Shown: positions 24,477-35,900, numbered from the stretch's first letter. The stretch: DNA of 64,000 nucleotides from Sphingomonas suaedae (GCF_007833215.1 NZ_CP042239.1:2602001-2666000), one strand, 5' to 3'. Program-made: numbers and translations. Notes: a model not told the origin generated them from the letters alone.

Positions 24477-25865
24477 TCAGGATTCCGGCCGGATGAGCGG
24501 ATATTGGCTTGCCGGATCCCAGTGCACCCCGTGATTGGTTTTCGCTTCCGGGGTCAGGAGCATGTGATAGGGCAAGGGCTCGCGCGTATTGTGCTGGCCG
24601 ACCTTGTAGGATGCCGACGTTTCCTCGATCGCCCAGCTTTCATCCGACCGCGTCGTCACCTCAGGCGCTAAATATTCGCCATAGACCCAGCGCAGCCGCG
24701 TATCGTCCGGATCGAAATCCATCATCTCGAGCTTGTTGAGGAAGTGACGGACTCCATCGGTGACACTGCCCGACCAGGTCTCGACACCGACATGGACCAC
24801 ACCTGGTCGGTCCTTCGGAAGCTGAGCCGAAGCTTTTGCGACGGTCGCCCGGAAATGCTTTGCTTTCTTCCGCGTGGCGGCAGCTGAACCGTTTCGCCAC
24901 CTCACCACGCTCGCCTGATAAACGGCGCTCGCCCAGAACGGCCGCGCCCGGCTTGGCCGCCATTTGCCGGTCATTGAATGCGCAAAATCATGATCATAGC
25001 GGCCGATCAGCAGCTCGATCATACGGCTCGAACCGAAATAGACATCGTCCTCGTCCAGCACATCATGTGCCAGCGACCAATCAATGTCGCTGATCGTGCC
25101 GATCCCGAACGCGTCACGCCAATAGTTCGGCCCTGACCCGGAGAAGCAAGCGGTGACATGCCCGGCAAGATAGTCGTCGGGAATCGTGTCGAGCTCGGCG
25201 TCGAACGCGATTTGCATGTGGATCGAGCGGCCGGCCTCTAGCGCCAGGGCATGAACTGGCCGCGCAAGAAATTCGCCCCGCGCCCGTTCCTTCGCCTCAT
25301 AGCTCGACCGATCCATGCGCTTGCATTCTACCGCCCATTTGCTCCGTCCCTTCTGGACGTTGAGGTCATGGGTTTTGGCAACGCCTGGGCGTTCAGGAAC
25401 GAACACGGTATCCCAGCCATCGCGATGATAAGCGAGGGCGACCAGAAGCTCGAACAATCCGCCGTCGGGTTGGCTTCGATCCGCGTTCATCAACCGTGCC
25501 GCACGATCCTCCGCGCCCGCGATCGAAAGCACACCAGGCAGCTCCTCGCCGAGACGCGTAAAGGTCGGTACTGCGCGCACGGCCTCTTCCGGAACCCAAT
25601 TCATTCGGTCCGTCGCGTAGGCGTTGGCCTGAAAAATGTACCACGCGGCCGTGTCAGCCGGATCATAGAAGGGTACGGGCTTGCCCCGCGCCCAGCTCTC
25701 CTTCGCCCCGAGAAACCGGTCGCGGGTCGCCGCGAGCCTTTTCGCCCACGTGCGCCGGTTCGCGAGCTCAGCGAGCCAGGCGCATGCGAGCAGCACCCTG
25801 TCGTCGCGCCAGTCCCAGCCTGTCTCAGGGGCGGTCCATGAAGGATCTTCCGGGCTTATCCGCAT
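24477..25865 (-). CDS. Putative PD-(D/E)XK nuclease downstream of pAgo
   Basis: This 462-residue protein is unrecognised as a family but contains a nuclease-like core: GGLFELLVALAYHRDGW (residues about 136-152), then KTHDLNVQKGRSKWAVECKR (about 164-183). Together these give the Glu, Asp and ExK pattern of PD-(D/E)XK enzymes. The rest is alpha/beta with many Trp residues. It follows the short Argonaute gene by 85 bp on the same strand, so it could be the third gene of that operon. Whether it works with the Argonaute pair or is an independent cargo gene is open. Confidence 0.6.
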   Translation of the reverse strand: MRISPEDPSWTAPETGWDWRDDRVLLACAWLAELANRRTWAKRLAATRDRFLGAKESWARGKPVPFYDPADTAAWYIFQANAYATDRMNWVPEEAVRAVPTFTRLGEELPGVLSIAGAEDRAARLMNADRSQPDGGLFELLVALAYHRDGWDTVFVPERPGVAKTHDLNVQKGRSKWAVECKRMDRSSYEAKERARGEFLARPVHALALEAGRSIHMQIAFDAELDTIPDDYLAGHVTACFSGSGPNYWRDAFGIGTISDIDWSLAHDVLDEDDVYFGSSRMIELLIGRYDHDFAHSMTGKWRPSRARPFWASAVYQASVVRWRNGSAAATRKKAKHFRATVAKASAQLPKDRPGVVHVGVETWSGSVTDGVRHFLNKLEMMDFDPDDTRLRWVYGEYLAPEVTTRSDESWAIEETSASYKVGQHNTREPLPYHMLLTPEAKTNHGVHWDPASQYPLIRPES

Positions 25866-25950
25866 TCTTGTCCTGCAAGCTCACCGATTGATCGCTTCTG
25901 CCGAGGGGGGAACTGACACCTGCCGGCAGCGGCAGCCTTATCCGAGATCC

Positions 25951-27411
25951 TCAGATATATTTGCGATAGTCAGTGCTCTCGACTTGCCCTTCCTCCAAAT
26001 ATTTCAGCACTTCGCCGACCATGCGAGCGGCGCGGATCGGGATCGGTAATCGCTGGTTCATTTGGGTCGAATTCCAGTTGATCTTTGTCAACGAAAACAC
26101 CTCTTCGGCGAGCTGCGCGATGGTGCTGTCGCAACTCTTGTGCGGGCAAAGCAGCAACGGGCGCGGATCGTAGAGGCCGGGATAGGTGCCATAATAAGGC
26201 ATGCTGCCATTAGTGTAGAGCAGTCCATTACCGGCAAGATCGACGAACGTGCCCCGTAAGACGGGGTAGTTGCCATCGCGGAGCAGCTTCACCGAGTAGG
26301 ATTCCTGCACCCACACCAGATCGCGCAGCTCGGTTCCGGCCGCGTTCAACGCCTCCAGAATGCCTTCAGCCTCCTCGTCCTTGAACCGCGAGGTCTTGAG
26401 GACGATGACCCGTGCCGGCAGCGTCTTATGGTGCGTTTTGTAGGCGGCGAGCACATTCTCGATGATCTCGCGCGCGTCATCCCGTGTCATATACGGGTGA
26501 CGCCCGCGGCTCTCGGTATGCGCGCGTTTCCCCTTGAGGACGAAGCCACGCCCGCGTTCGTCGAACATTTGCGCGGCGCTCGTGAAAAGCTGTTGGCCGC
26601 CCGCTTCGCGATAGAAGCTGATCCCGACATAGCAGGAGGTGAACTCACCCTCACGCGGCATTCGCCGCCACGGTATCCGGCCGCTACCCTTGTAATAGAG
26701 CGTAGTCATCAGGTTCCAACTGCGGCCCGCCATGTCCTGAATCTTGCGCGCGCTGCTCTCTTTGATCTTCTGCGAGATCGCGACCTTGTCATCAATCACG
26801 TCCTCCCAGACGATCTGAATGGGAAAATTGAGGCCCATCGCACGCGCCTTCAGCATCCCGCGGAAATTGGGTGCGTCCGACCCGCTGCTATCGTCCTTCT
26901 CTGTCGTGCCGCCTGCATCTACCTTGGCGTTCCAGACGCGCTCGAGAAGCCGGACCGGAAGCGCGATGATTGCGACGTCCGGCCGGTGCCCGCCGTCATC
27001 GAGCGCCTGAAGCTCGGCCATGATCTCGTCGACGGCGATTTCGACAGCCCGCTGATGATCCGGCTCCTTGGCGATCTTGTCGAGCTTGCTCTGCGAAAGC
27101 GCCGCGGTCGCGCCATCCTCGACCTCGAAACGGCAGCGATAGGGGCTCTGATTGCCCAGGCCCGGGAAGGCCGGATGCATGTTGGGATGCTTTTCGGACT
27201 TGCCGTCGATACCCGCCGATGCCGTCTCCAAAAACCGCTTCGTGTCCTCGATTGTCTTGGCGCTACCCACGACTCCGATCTTGATCACGTCGCCGACAAA
27301 GGGCTGCAGCGGCCCGGCCTCGAACAGGCCTAGTCGCGGGTCGGGATGGTGATGGCGATCGCCGAACTCCAGTTCGGGCTCTTCCAGGATGCGGGTCTGG
27401 AACGTCGTCAT
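25951..27411 (-). CDS. Short prokaryotic Argonaute (MID-PIWI, catalytically inactive)
   Basis: This 486-residue protein has the size and order of a short pAgo: a MID domain (about 140-245, including [18 protein letters not shown] and [17 protein letters not shown]) and a PIWI domain ending in [20 protein letters not shown], a PIWI signature. The catalytic DEDX residues are not kept: the first Asp position is Ser in [10 protein letters not shown] (about 262-268) and the final position is Asn in NWNST. It would therefore bind guide and target but not cut, as known for short pAgos. ATG 27411 overlaps the stop of the DREN-APAZ gene by 4 bp. The pairing with a DUF4365-APAZ protein identifies it as the SPARDA type. 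Confidence 0.87.
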   Translation of the reverse strand: MTTFQTRILEEPELEFGDRHHHPDPRLGLFEAGPLQPFVGDVIKIGVVGSAKTIEDTKRFLETASAGIDGKSEKHPNMHPAFPGLGNQSPYRCRFEVEDGATAALSQSKLDKIAKEPDHQRAVEIAVDEIMAELQALDDGGHRPDVAIIALPVRLLERVWNAKVDAGGTTEKDDSSGSDAPNFRGMLKARAMGLNFPIQIVWEDVIDDKVAISQKIKESSARKIQDMAGRSWNLMTTLYYKGSGRIPWRRMPREGEFTSCYVGISFYREAGGQQLFTSAAQMFDERGRGFVLKGKRAHTESRGRHPYMTRDDAREIIENVLAAYKTHHKTLPARVIVLKTSRFKDEEAEGILEALNAAGTELRDLVWVQESYSVKLLRDGNYPVLRGTFVDLAGNGLLYTNGSMPYYGTYPGLYDPRPLLLCPHKSCDSTIAQLAEEVFSLTKINWNSTQMNQRLPIPIRAARMVGEVLKYLEEGQVESTDYRKYI

Positions 27412-28742
27412 GCGAACAGACCTTCCGGCTCTTCGGTCTGTTCGGCCTTCTTCTTGCCGCCGCCCCAACCATCCTCGGGCACGCGGATCTCAAGCTGCAC
27501 TGCCGGTGGTTCGCCAAACCGAAGGCGCGGCTCGGCCTCGACCACGGTCCCGAAGAGGTTGCTGGCCTCGCGTTCGTCAGAGCGGTCGGCTTCCGTCAGA
27601 TACCGATGCCACATGATGACCTGGCCCCGCAGCGCCGCACTCTTGTCGAGCCGCTTCTTGCCGGAGAGCAGGCCGGCCGGGTGTGGATGGGGCGTAAAGC
27701 CGTTGGTCGTGAAGTAATAGGTCGGTGTGATGATCAGATACCATTGATCGCCCATCAGCTCGAAGCGCGGCTCAAATGCATGATGGCGGACGAAGGAAAC
27801 CCGGCCTTCGTCCTTGTCGCTCATCGTGACATTCACGACATCGGCATCGGTCCTCTTCTTTGACGCCTCGTACGCAAAATTGCGGGGTGTGTCGGCCACT
27901 AGTGCCCGAAAATAGAGGATTTCCTGCGCCTTGCTCCAGTTCAGGCCTTGGCGGGTCTGGTGCCGCAATGTCTGCCGCAGCAAGTGGATGAACTTGTTCT
28001 GCTCATCCACATCGTCGTGAAGAGCCAGACTGGACGTCTCGATGGCCTCGACTTGGTCCAGGTCGACAATTTCGCTGCAGCACGACGTGCGCGGATCGTG
28101 AAACGACCAGAAGGTGCCGCCTCGTATGATCCAGTCAAATCGGACTGGCTCATCACCGTCCAGCAGCACCGCCGTCGCTTTGCGGCCGTCATAAGGAGTC
28201 GACGCAATGAACAGCTCGGCCGGCAGGTCGATCGGCAGCATGTTCACCAGGGCCTCTTCGCCGCCGCTAAGCGCGGGGACATAATAGCCAAAGCCGGCCT
28301 TAGGCACGGTGAGTGCGGCGAGGCGGTTGATGGAGCTGCTGTCCAACACATCGGCGGACTTATCGATTTGCAGGCGGCGCTCCGCCTGATCGGTGTCGCG
28401 GGCAACTTCCTTCCAGTAGAAGCTGTCGTCAACGCGGCGGTAAAATACCACAATCACCGGAAGATTGGATCCCCGCCAATATTCCAGATCCTGCTTTCGC
28501 AGCAGGTAGGTAAAGCCATCGTCGGTTTCGGAAGCGTAGCGCCCCTCATCCTTGGACTTAACTTGGACCGCAATCATTCGGGCCATTGGTTGACCCTTGT
28601 CCATCACCTCCGCGATGCCATCGATCCCTGCTTCCAGTCGGGATCGGCCGTCAAACTGAAAGCCCATTGTCAGGAACCGTCCCCTGACTGCGTTCTCACC
28701 GATCTCTCCGAGAATCTGGTTCGCTGTGAGGTGCTTTGCCAT
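27408..28742 (-). CDS. DREN-APAZ effector nuclease (DUF4365) of SPARDA
   Basis: This 444-residue protein joins an N-terminal DUF4365 PD-(D/E)XK nuclease with a C-terminal APAZ-like part. The nuclease shows [19 protein letters not shown] (Glu13/Glu16), [10 protein letters not shown] (Asp41) and [12 protein letters not shown] (QxK at 60-62). The remainder, about 190-430, is the size expected for APAZ and precedes the short Argonaute gene with a 4-bp overlap. In published SPARDA systems this nuclease forms a complex with the pAgo and degrades DNA and RNA without specificity when a guide finds its target, stopping phage or plasmid spread by killing the cell. The APAZ assignment rests on position and length rather than on a motif I can show. 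Confidence 0.82.
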   Translation of the reverse strand: MAKHLTANQILGEIGENAVRGRFLTMGFQFDGRSRLEAGIDGIAEVMDKGQPMARMIAVQVKSKDEGRYASETDDGFTYLLRKQDLEYWRGSNLPVIVVFYRRVDDSFYWKEVARDTDQAERRLQIDKSADVLDSSSINRLAALTVPKAGFGYYVPALSGGEEALVNMLPIDLPAELFIASTPYDGRKATAVLLDGDEPVRFDWIIRGGTFWSFHDPRTSCCSEIVDLDQVEAIETSSLALHDDVDEQNKFIHLLRQTLRHQTRQGLNWSKAQEILYFRALVADTPRNFAYEASKKRTDADVVNVTMSDKDEGRVSFVRHHAFEPRFELMGDQWYLIITPTYYFTTNGFTPHPHPAGLLSGKKRLDKSAALRGQVIMWHRYLTEADRSDEREASNLFGTVVEAEPRLRFGEPPAVQLEIRVPEDGWGGGKKKAEQTEEPEGLFA

Positions 28743-28859
28743 AGCTCAGATTTAGAACATTTGACGAACCTGCAGCAAGTCCCTTAGGGAGCCATCAACA
28801 AGGAATCTATGAAATCGCATCAGTTCAGTATCTGACGAGGTAGCTTTCTCCTTTACTAT

Positions 28860-30689
28860 TCAAATGGAGGCGTCGGCCCAGCCTATCAGATCACCTCCAG
28901 TCGATCGAGCCGACAGCCGGGCCGCGTGCATCAAGGTGTCGAGCTGCTTCATTCTGATAAGCCGATCGCCCTTGGCCGTCTTCTTGGGCCCCCAGCAGTC
29001 ATCCCACTCTCTTTTTGTAAGCTGTGGCTGGAATATGATCACCCGCTTTTGATAATTCTCGCCAAGATCACGGGCCGCTTTGATCATACCGCTTCGATCG
29101 GGCTGCGGCTTGCCCTCGTGCCAGACTGCTCCGGCGATCTTCTTTCCCTTTCCTGTTTCCAGCGCATCGCTCAGCAAGGTGCGATCGAGATGGCGGAGGT
29201 TCTTAATCGCCTGCCCGACTACCACTTCATACTGAGCCACTGAAACGTGCCGATGGTCCTCATTGGATTTTGACGCCTTGGCATGGATGAGGCTAACCAT
29301 CTGCGCCTTGGGGTCGATATGGATGAAGTCGGCGAGTTCCATCGATCCGTCGTCGCTTGCGAGCCAGCCGGTCGTAAAGGCTTTGCGAACGACATAGCCA
29401 AAGAGCGAGTTGTCAAGCGTGCCATCTTCCTTCGCTGTGCCGATGCATTCGGCCAGTGTCTTTTCGTTATATCTGGCAGGCTTTTCCTCGCCGACCTCGT
29501 AGCCGGTGAGATCTTGGAAATCCCACTCGAAAGGCTGATCACGCCACGCCATTTTGTAGGCATCGGTGCCGACGAGAGTGACGCCGCCCTTGTAGTAAAT
29601 CTTCAGCCAGTTCTTTGACACGGCCTTTTCAAACTCGACCCGGCGGCTCTCGCCTTCTGCAGGGGGTGAGGGCCATTTGATTTCGATTTTGATCTTCTCG
29701 ATATATGAGATGGTGAGCTTGGCGCGGCCGATGAAGATGCCCTCGACCCAGATATCGAGATCAAGCGAGGCGCCGATGGTCGGCATCACTTCAAAGCGGC
29801 AGTCATAGGCCCAGATCTGGGCGAGGTCGCGCTCCTCCTCGTCCGAGTCGGACAGCAGTGCGAATGGGACCATGGCGGCGTCATAGGCCTCCTCGACGCC
29901 ATCAAGCCCTTCCAGGCGCTGTGCCAGAGCTTTGAATGGGGGCTGTGCCGGCGCGGGCGGGCTCAATGCCCGGTCGAGTATAGCTTCGAGATCAGAACAG
30001 AAGCTGAGCCAGCTGGACGGGCGATTGAGCCAAATCCGACTGCTTGATGGCGCGGCCCCGACGGGGCTTTCAGTTTGAGGCTTTTTGCGTAATAGTCGGT
30101 CTGTTTGAGACATTGTTACTGTCGATCGAACCGCGCTGTAAAAATAGCTCTGATCTCCCAGTGGATCGAGCGCGTCCTCAAGTGCTGGACCAATCAGCGA
30201 TTTTGCTGTTGGCTTGGATGCCGTAGGAACATGGGCGCCGCGCAGCCACATCGCGGTTGCAGCGGTTCCAACGAATGCGTCCTCGATCACCTTGTGGGGA
30301 AGAGCGCATGCGCATTTGAGATGGGTTGAGACCCAATCGCGTATTGCCGCCTCGCTAGCACATATGGCGGCCATTGCCCCCTTCACGGCGACCACTATGA
30401 TATGGTGGCTGCAATCAACGAGCTTCGAATTTGGCGCCCAAGCCGGCGTCGTGGTGCATTCGATCATAAGTGTCGCCAACGATAAACCACCTTCGGTGCT
30501 GGTAGTGCTGGAAAGAAGTTTCCGATTGACGGTGCTTGCCAAATTCAGTCGATCGAGAATCTCGTCGCAGATGCTATTTGCGAGCGCCACATCGGCTTCG
30601 CTGGCATTGGACTTCAGAAGCACAGGCCCCAGAAATGGCCGTGTACCGCTGACTGCCGGAGTTTGCTTGGCAAGAGGTCTCTTCGCCAT
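28860..30689 (-). CDS. Large uncharacterised protein with nuclease-like C-terminal core
   Basis: This 609-residue protein lies 117 bp upstream of the SPARDA pair on the same strand. The N-terminal part contains SKLVDCSHHIIVVAVKGAM; the middle is beta-rich (FEVMPTIGASLDLDIWVEGI). Near residues 440-500 there is a candidate PD-(D/E)XK core: ELADFIHIDPKAQMVSLIHA with KAS, followed by VAQYEVVVGQAIKNLRHLD. The pattern of D, a beta strand and xHAK resembles nuclease cores, but I do not recognise the family. It may be part of the defence cluster or even of the SPARDA transcription unit (inference). Confidence 0.55.
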   Translation of the reverse strand: MAKRPLAKQTPAVSGTRPFLGPVLLKSNASEADVALANSICDEILDRLNLASTVNRKLLSSTTSTEGGLSLATLMIECTTTPAWAPNSKLVDCSHHIIVVAVKGAMAAICASEAAIRDWVSTHLKCACALPHKVIEDAFVGTAATAMWLRGAHVPTASKPTAKSLIGPALEDALDPLGDQSYFYSAVRSTVTMSQTDRLLRKKPQTESPVGAAPSSSRIWLNRPSSWLSFCSDLEAILDRALSPPAPAQPPFKALAQRLEGLDGVEEAYDAAMVPFALLSDSDEEERDLAQIWAYDCRFEVMPTIGASLDLDIWVEGIFIGRAKLTISYIEKIKIEIKWPSPPAEGESRRVEFEKAVSKNWLKIYYKGGVTLVGTDAYKMAWRDQPFEWDFQDLTGYEVGEEKPARYNEKTLAECIGTAKEDGTLDNSLFGYVVRKAFTTGWLASDDGSMELADFIHIDPKAQMVSLIHAKASKSNEDHRHVSVAQYEVVVGQAIKNLRHLDRTLLSDALETGKGKKIAGAVWHEGKPQPDRSGMIKAARDLGENYQKRVIIFQPQLTKREWDDCWGPKKTAKGDRLIRMKQLDTLMHAARLSARSTGGDLIGWADASI

Positions 30690-30825
30690 CTATCGCTGTC
30701 TCGTCTGTTTGAGGTCTCGGGGTTGCTAGCTATTGCCAATTGCGTCCGCAATTCTAGAGGCTTGCTCGCAAAATGCGTTTCCGATGAACACCAAATAATG
30801 CGTCGTTCAACGGACTTCATCGCCG

Positions 30826-31179
30826 TTACGAAGGACGAGAGCCGCCCGATTGATCTAGGGCCGTCGCAATCTCGGTGAGCAACGCCGGCCGTTGTTCGAG
30901 CATGGTTCGCGATAACAAGTCCGGTCTCGCCCAGTCGAACCGCTCGAACAGCCCCCGGTCGGAGAACAGGGTCTCATGGGCTTCGGAAGATACCTGCGCG
31001 GCACGCAAGGCATCCGGCCAATAGGGCTGACCGTGTGCCGACCTGGCGGCGATTTCTACCGTTATGCGAGCCTCAAGCGCCTCGATCGACTGCCTTAGCC
31101 GCGCGCGGTCATCCACTGGATAACGCCCAGCATGAGCGACATGCCGGTTGGGAGTGGCGTCACTGGCCATGCTGATCAT
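30826..31179 (-). CDS. Small hypothetical protein
   Basis: This 117-residue protein reads RARLRQSIEALEARITVEI and GLFERFDWARPDLLSRTML; it is helical and has no recognised motif, signal or membrane segment. Start is at 31179 or the second Met at 31170. It is a single gene between the 609-residue gene and the IS110 element. It may be a real island gene or a remnant. Confidence 0.45.
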   Translation of the reverse strand: MISMASDATPNRHVAHAGRYPVDDRARLRQSIEALEARITVEIAARSAHGQPYWPDALRAAQVSSEAHETLFSDRGLFERFDWARPDLLSRTMLEQRPALLTEIATALDQSGGSRPS

Positions 31180-31496
31180 CCATGAGAACCAGACACGCGA
31201 TATCCGATACCGCAGTACTGCACAGTCCCTTTCAGTTGGCCAGCCACTGCCGACTGCGAAATGACTTCAGTTGGTCGACGGCTGCCGGAATAGCGGACGG
31301 TCGGCACCTAGCGAGCGAAAACTAGCCGCTGGGCGTCTGATTATGGTCGTGACCTGCCATGAGGGCGTGATCGGCGGGGGACGGCAGCTATGCTGAGTCG
31401 AGCGCCGGTAAGCTGCCTGTCCGCAACTGATGCTGTGGACGGCTCTCCACCACGCCTGCGGTAACATCGCGGGGTTGAGCTGGAAGGAGAGTCGCC
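31180..31496. other. Non-coding stretch including the left part of the IS110 element
   Basis: About 315 bp upstream of the transposase. The last 190 bases before the start are probably element sequence, but I cannot place the end because IS110-type elements often lack clear terminal inverted repeats. AAGGAGAG precedes the transposase ATG. No other gene is seen. Confidence 0.4.
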
Positions 31497-32525
31497 ATGG
31501 AGAAGGTCAAAACGATCGGTCTGGATATCGCGAAGTCGGTGTTTCAGGTGCATGGTGTGAGTGCTGATGGTGAGGTCGTGATCCGCCGCCAGCTGACGCG
31601 AGCGAGGATGCTGCCATTCTTCGCGAAGCTGCCGCGCTGCCTTGTCGGCATCGAGGCGTGCAACAACTCGCATTACTGGGCGCGCGAACTGACCAAGCTG
31701 GGTCACGATGTGAAGCTGATGCCGGCGCAGTATGTGAAGCCCTACGTCAAGCGCGGGAAGAACGACGCTGCCGATGCCGAGGCGATCTGCGAGGCGGTGA
31801 CACGCCCGACGATGCGCTTCGTTGCGGTGAAGAGCCCAGAGCAGCAGAGCCTGATGATGTTACATCGAGTGCGGCTGATGCTGAACCGCCAGCGCACGCA
31901 GATATCAAACGCGATCCGGGCCCACATCTCGGAGTTTGGCGTCGTGGCTCCCGTTGGCAGGCTCGGCGTTGATCGGCTGCTAGAAGTCGTTGCTGATGAA
32001 AGCGACGATCGCGTTCCGCAGGATGCCCGTCTCTGTTTGCAGATGCTGGCAGCGCAGCTCGAAGTCGTGAAGCAGCAGATCCTCGAGAACGACCGGCGCG
32101 TGCTAGCCAGCGCGCGGCGAACAGAGCTGGGCCGCAGGCTGATGGATATTCCCGGTGTCGGGCCGCTCCTGGCAAGTGCGTTCGTCGCGTCGGTCGCTGA
32201 CCCCACCATGTTCAAGACAGGTCGCGATCTAGCGGCGTGGATCGGCCTCGTACCCAAGCAGAACTCGTCAGGCGGTAAGGATCGGCTCGGCAGCATCACG
32301 CGTGCTGGCAACCGCTATCTCAGGCAGATGCTCGTTGTCGGTGCCATGGCGGTAATCCGCTACGCCCAACGGCACGGCACAAAACGACCTTGGCTCGTGC
32401 GGCTGCTCGCTCGCCGGCCTGCCAAGGTTGCCGCGGTGGCGCTCGCCAACAAGAACGCGAGGATGGTCTGGGCGCTGATGACCAGTGGCGAACGCTATCG
32501 AGAACCGATGCCGATGGCGGCGTAG
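31497..32525 (+). mobile_element. IS110-family insertion element, transposase gene
   Basis: The 342-residue transposase is intact. It has the N-terminal DEDD domain starting KTIGLDIAKSVFQVHGV, with GIEACNNSHYWAREL, KRGKNDAADAEAICEAV as later acidic motifs, and the C-terminal Tnp20 domain RLMDIPGVGPLLASAFVAS with the serine motif QNSSGGKDRLGSITRAGNRY. These enzymes use a structured RNA encoded in a non-coding end of the element to choose donor and target. The element ends are not determined. It separates the SPARDA-side cargo from the type I restriction genes. Confidence 0.9.
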
Positions 32526-32934
32526 AACTTTAGCGCGAGGCCGCGCACACGAGGTTGGGAAGGGCAATGAGGAGTTGATGCACAAAGCCGGTTGAAACCG
32601 CCGGATCGGGAAAACCCATTTTGGGCCGTGGCGCTTCGAGCGCGAGCTATAGGTCGGGACCCGGTTCGCGCGAAAGGCATCATGGCCAGCGGCGCATGAC
32701 AAAGCCGCATCGAAAGGCCGGACACATGGCCGCCTCGACCAGCGGATGCAGAGCTTCGAAAACCCCTTGCCAACGGAGGGCCGTCCACACACGGCCCAGA
32801 ACCTGCCACCCTTCGGGTGATTGGCTCTCGCCTTCTCAATCCGGGGTTTCGGCAGCGGGCGATAGAAAGTGCGAGCGGAAGGAGTTCGTCTTGAGCGAGT
32901 TGCATCGCGATCAACTCAAGCTAACATCCTCGAA
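32526..32934. other. Non-coding stretch after the IS110 transposase
   Basis: About 410 bp between the transposase stop and the hsdR start. The first 250 bases contain several possible hairpins, for example around GGTTGAAACCGCCGG (32590-32604), and may include the element's right end and its guide RNA. No coding frame is convincing. The hsdR promoter should lie in the last part. Confidence 0.4.
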
Positions 32935-35900
32935 ATGGGGGTTCCGACCAGCAATTTCTGGTTTCTGGCTGAACATGGCCAACAGCTTGCTGGGCTCGGG
33001 GCGCTGGCTGAGCGTTATTTCGCCGATGATCCGCCTGGCGCGCTCATCAAGTTGCGGCAGCTCGGCGAGTTTCTCGCCAAGGAAGTCGCGGCCTCGCACG
33101 GGTTGCTGCCGGTCGGAGGCGCGTCTTTTGACGACGTTCTACGCACGCTCAAGGTGCGCGCGATCCTGCCGCGTGAGATTTCTGAATTCCTGTATCATCT
33201 GAAGCGGATCGGGAACGCGGCTGCCCATGAAAATGTCGGGAGCGCCGGTGATGCACTAACCGCGCTGAAGCTCGCGCGGAACACGGCGGTATGGTTCCAC
33301 CAGACCTACGGCAACGCGCCCGGGTTCAAAGCGGGGCCGTTCGTACCACCCGCGCCTCCAGCTGACCCCGCGGCAGAACTTCGGGCAGAGATCGAACGCC
33401 TCAAAAAGGCCGTTGCAGCGAGCAGTGATCAGGAGGCGAAGGCGCGCCTTCTGGAGCAACAGGCAGCCGAAAAGGACAGCGAACGCGCCTTCTGGCAGGA
33501 TTATGCCACCGAGGTCGAAGCATCGCTCAAGGCAGTCGAGGCCGAACTCGCCGCCACTCAAGCGGCAGCACAGGCCGCCCCACCCCAGCAGCTCGATCTC
33601 CTCGCCGATCTCGGTGCGCGCAACGCCCAGGCGATCGAGCTCGACGAAGCAACAACCCGGGTTCTTATCGACGAGCAGCTGCGCGCAGCCGGGTGGGAAG
33701 TCGACACCGCGGTTCTGCGCTACTCAGCGGGAGTCCGGCCCCAATATGGGAAGGCGATGGCGATTGCCGAATGGCCAACCGCCAACGGCCCTGTCGATTA
33801 TGCCCTGTTCGTCGACGGGCGCTGCGTCGGCGTGGTGGAGGCCAAGCGTGGGGCGAGCGATGTCCCCGGCCGGATCGGACAGGCGAAACGCTATGCGCGC
33901 GACATCACGCTCACCTCCGATGAACTCCCCGGCGGAGGGCCGTGGCAGGACGGCGACGACCGCTTCCGCGTCCCGTTTCTCTTCGCCACCAACGGCCGGC
34001 CATATGTAAAGCAGCTCGCGACCAAATCGGGGATCTGGTTCTGGGACGCCCGCCCCGGTGGCGGCGAACCGCGCGCGTTGCCGGAGTGGTTCTCGCCGCG
34101 CGACCTGATCGAGCGGCTGGAGCAGCAGACCGAGGATGTATCCGGCGTTGCCGATCGCGAACTGGGCGTCACCGGCCTGCGCCCCTATCAGCGCGACGCG
34201 ATCAAGGCGGTCGAAGACGGGGTCGAGCGCGGCCAGCGCAACATCCTCCTCTCGATGGCGACCGGCACGGGCAAGACGCGCCTCGCCATTGCGCTGATGT
34301 ACGAACTGCTGCGCCGCAAGCGGTTCCGGCGCATCCTGTTCCTCGTCGATCGCAACGCACTCGGGCGGCAGACGCTCGACGCGATGAGCACGACCGACAC
34401 GAGTGGCTTCCTCAAATTCGATCAGGTGTTCCCGGTCGCGGACATGGCGACCAAGTTCCCGGAGGCGACCGATCGGGTTCAGGTCGCGACGGTCCAAGCG
34501 ATGATCCGCCGTATTTTCGACGATCCGGCAGCCGAGCGCCCCACCCCGGGCACCTATGACCTGATCATCGTCGATGAAGCGCATCGCGGCTACACCCTGG
34601 ACGCAGAGCTGCGCGAGGATGATCTCGGCTTCCGCAATCTCGACGACTATCTGTCGGCCTATCGGCGGGTGCTCGATTATTTCGATGCGACCAAAGTGGC
34701 CCTTACGGCGACGCCGGCGCTGCACACCCGCGAGATTTTCGGCGCCGCTGTCTTCCATTACGGATATCGCCAGGCGGTGGTCGACGGCTATTTGATCGAC
34801 CATCGCCCGCCGCGGCGCATCGTTACCGCGCTCAGCCAGACCGGCATCCATTTCGACCAGGACGAAGAGGTCCATATCGTCGATCCGCGCACCGGGCAGA
34901 TCGACCTGTTCAACCTGGACGACGAGGTCGATTTCGAAGTCTCCGAGTTCAACAAGAAGGTCTACACCCGCGCGTTCAATCGCGCGGTGGCGCAGGCGAT
35001 CGCGCTGGAGTGCCCACCCGATCAGCCGGGCAAGACCCTGTTGTTCGCTGCGCGCGACGACCATGCGGACATTCTGGTCGAGGAGCTGCGCGCCGCGCTG
35101 GCCGAGGAATATGGCCCGCAGGCACACGATCTGGTCGAGAAGATCACGGGCAAAATCGATAAGCCGCTCGACCGGATCAAGGCGTTCAAGAACGACCCGC
35201 GCCCCAAATATGTGGTGACGGTCGACTTGCTCAGCACCGGCATTGACGTCCCGTCGATCGTCAATCTGGTGTTCGTCCGCCGGGTCAACAGCCGCATCCT
35301 GTACGACCAGATGATCGGCCGCGCGACACGCCGCTGCGACGAGATCGGGAAGGAGTATTTCCGCATCTTCGACGCCGTCGACATCTACGCCAATCTGCAG
35401 GAGGTGAGCGACATGCGCCCGGTGGTCGTCGACCCGGCGCTTTCATTCGCTGTCCTGACCGCCGATCTCGAGCGCGCGACGAGTGAGGAGGACCGCGTCT
35501 TCGTCCGCGACCAGATCGTCTTGAAGCTGCGCCAGCGGATCAAGTACATCGACGAGGAACGGCGCCAGCGGCTTGAGGAAGTGCTCGGCCCGCTCCCCGA
35601 CCTTGCCGACCGGTTGCGCGCCGCGCCTCCAGCAGAGACCATCGCGCTGTTCCGCGACCATCCCTCGCTGGCTGCCGCGCTCGATGCCGCCAACCCTGCG
35701 CGGCACGGCGACGGTATCCTCATCTCCGAACATGACGATGAGCTGATCGAGGTGATCGACGACTATGGGGACAAGGCCAGCCCCGCCGATTATATCGAAA
35801 GCTTCGAAACCTTCGTCCGCACCAATATGAATGCGGTGCCGGCGATGATCGCCGCGACCCAACGCCCCCGCGAGCTGACCCGCGCCGAGCTCAAGGAGCT

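Noticed and set aside
33724..35127. Long open frame of 467 codons on the minus strand opposite hsdR
   Set aside because: It is the antisense shadow of a high-GC gene: it has no recognised domain, and the plus strand carries clear hsdR motifs.
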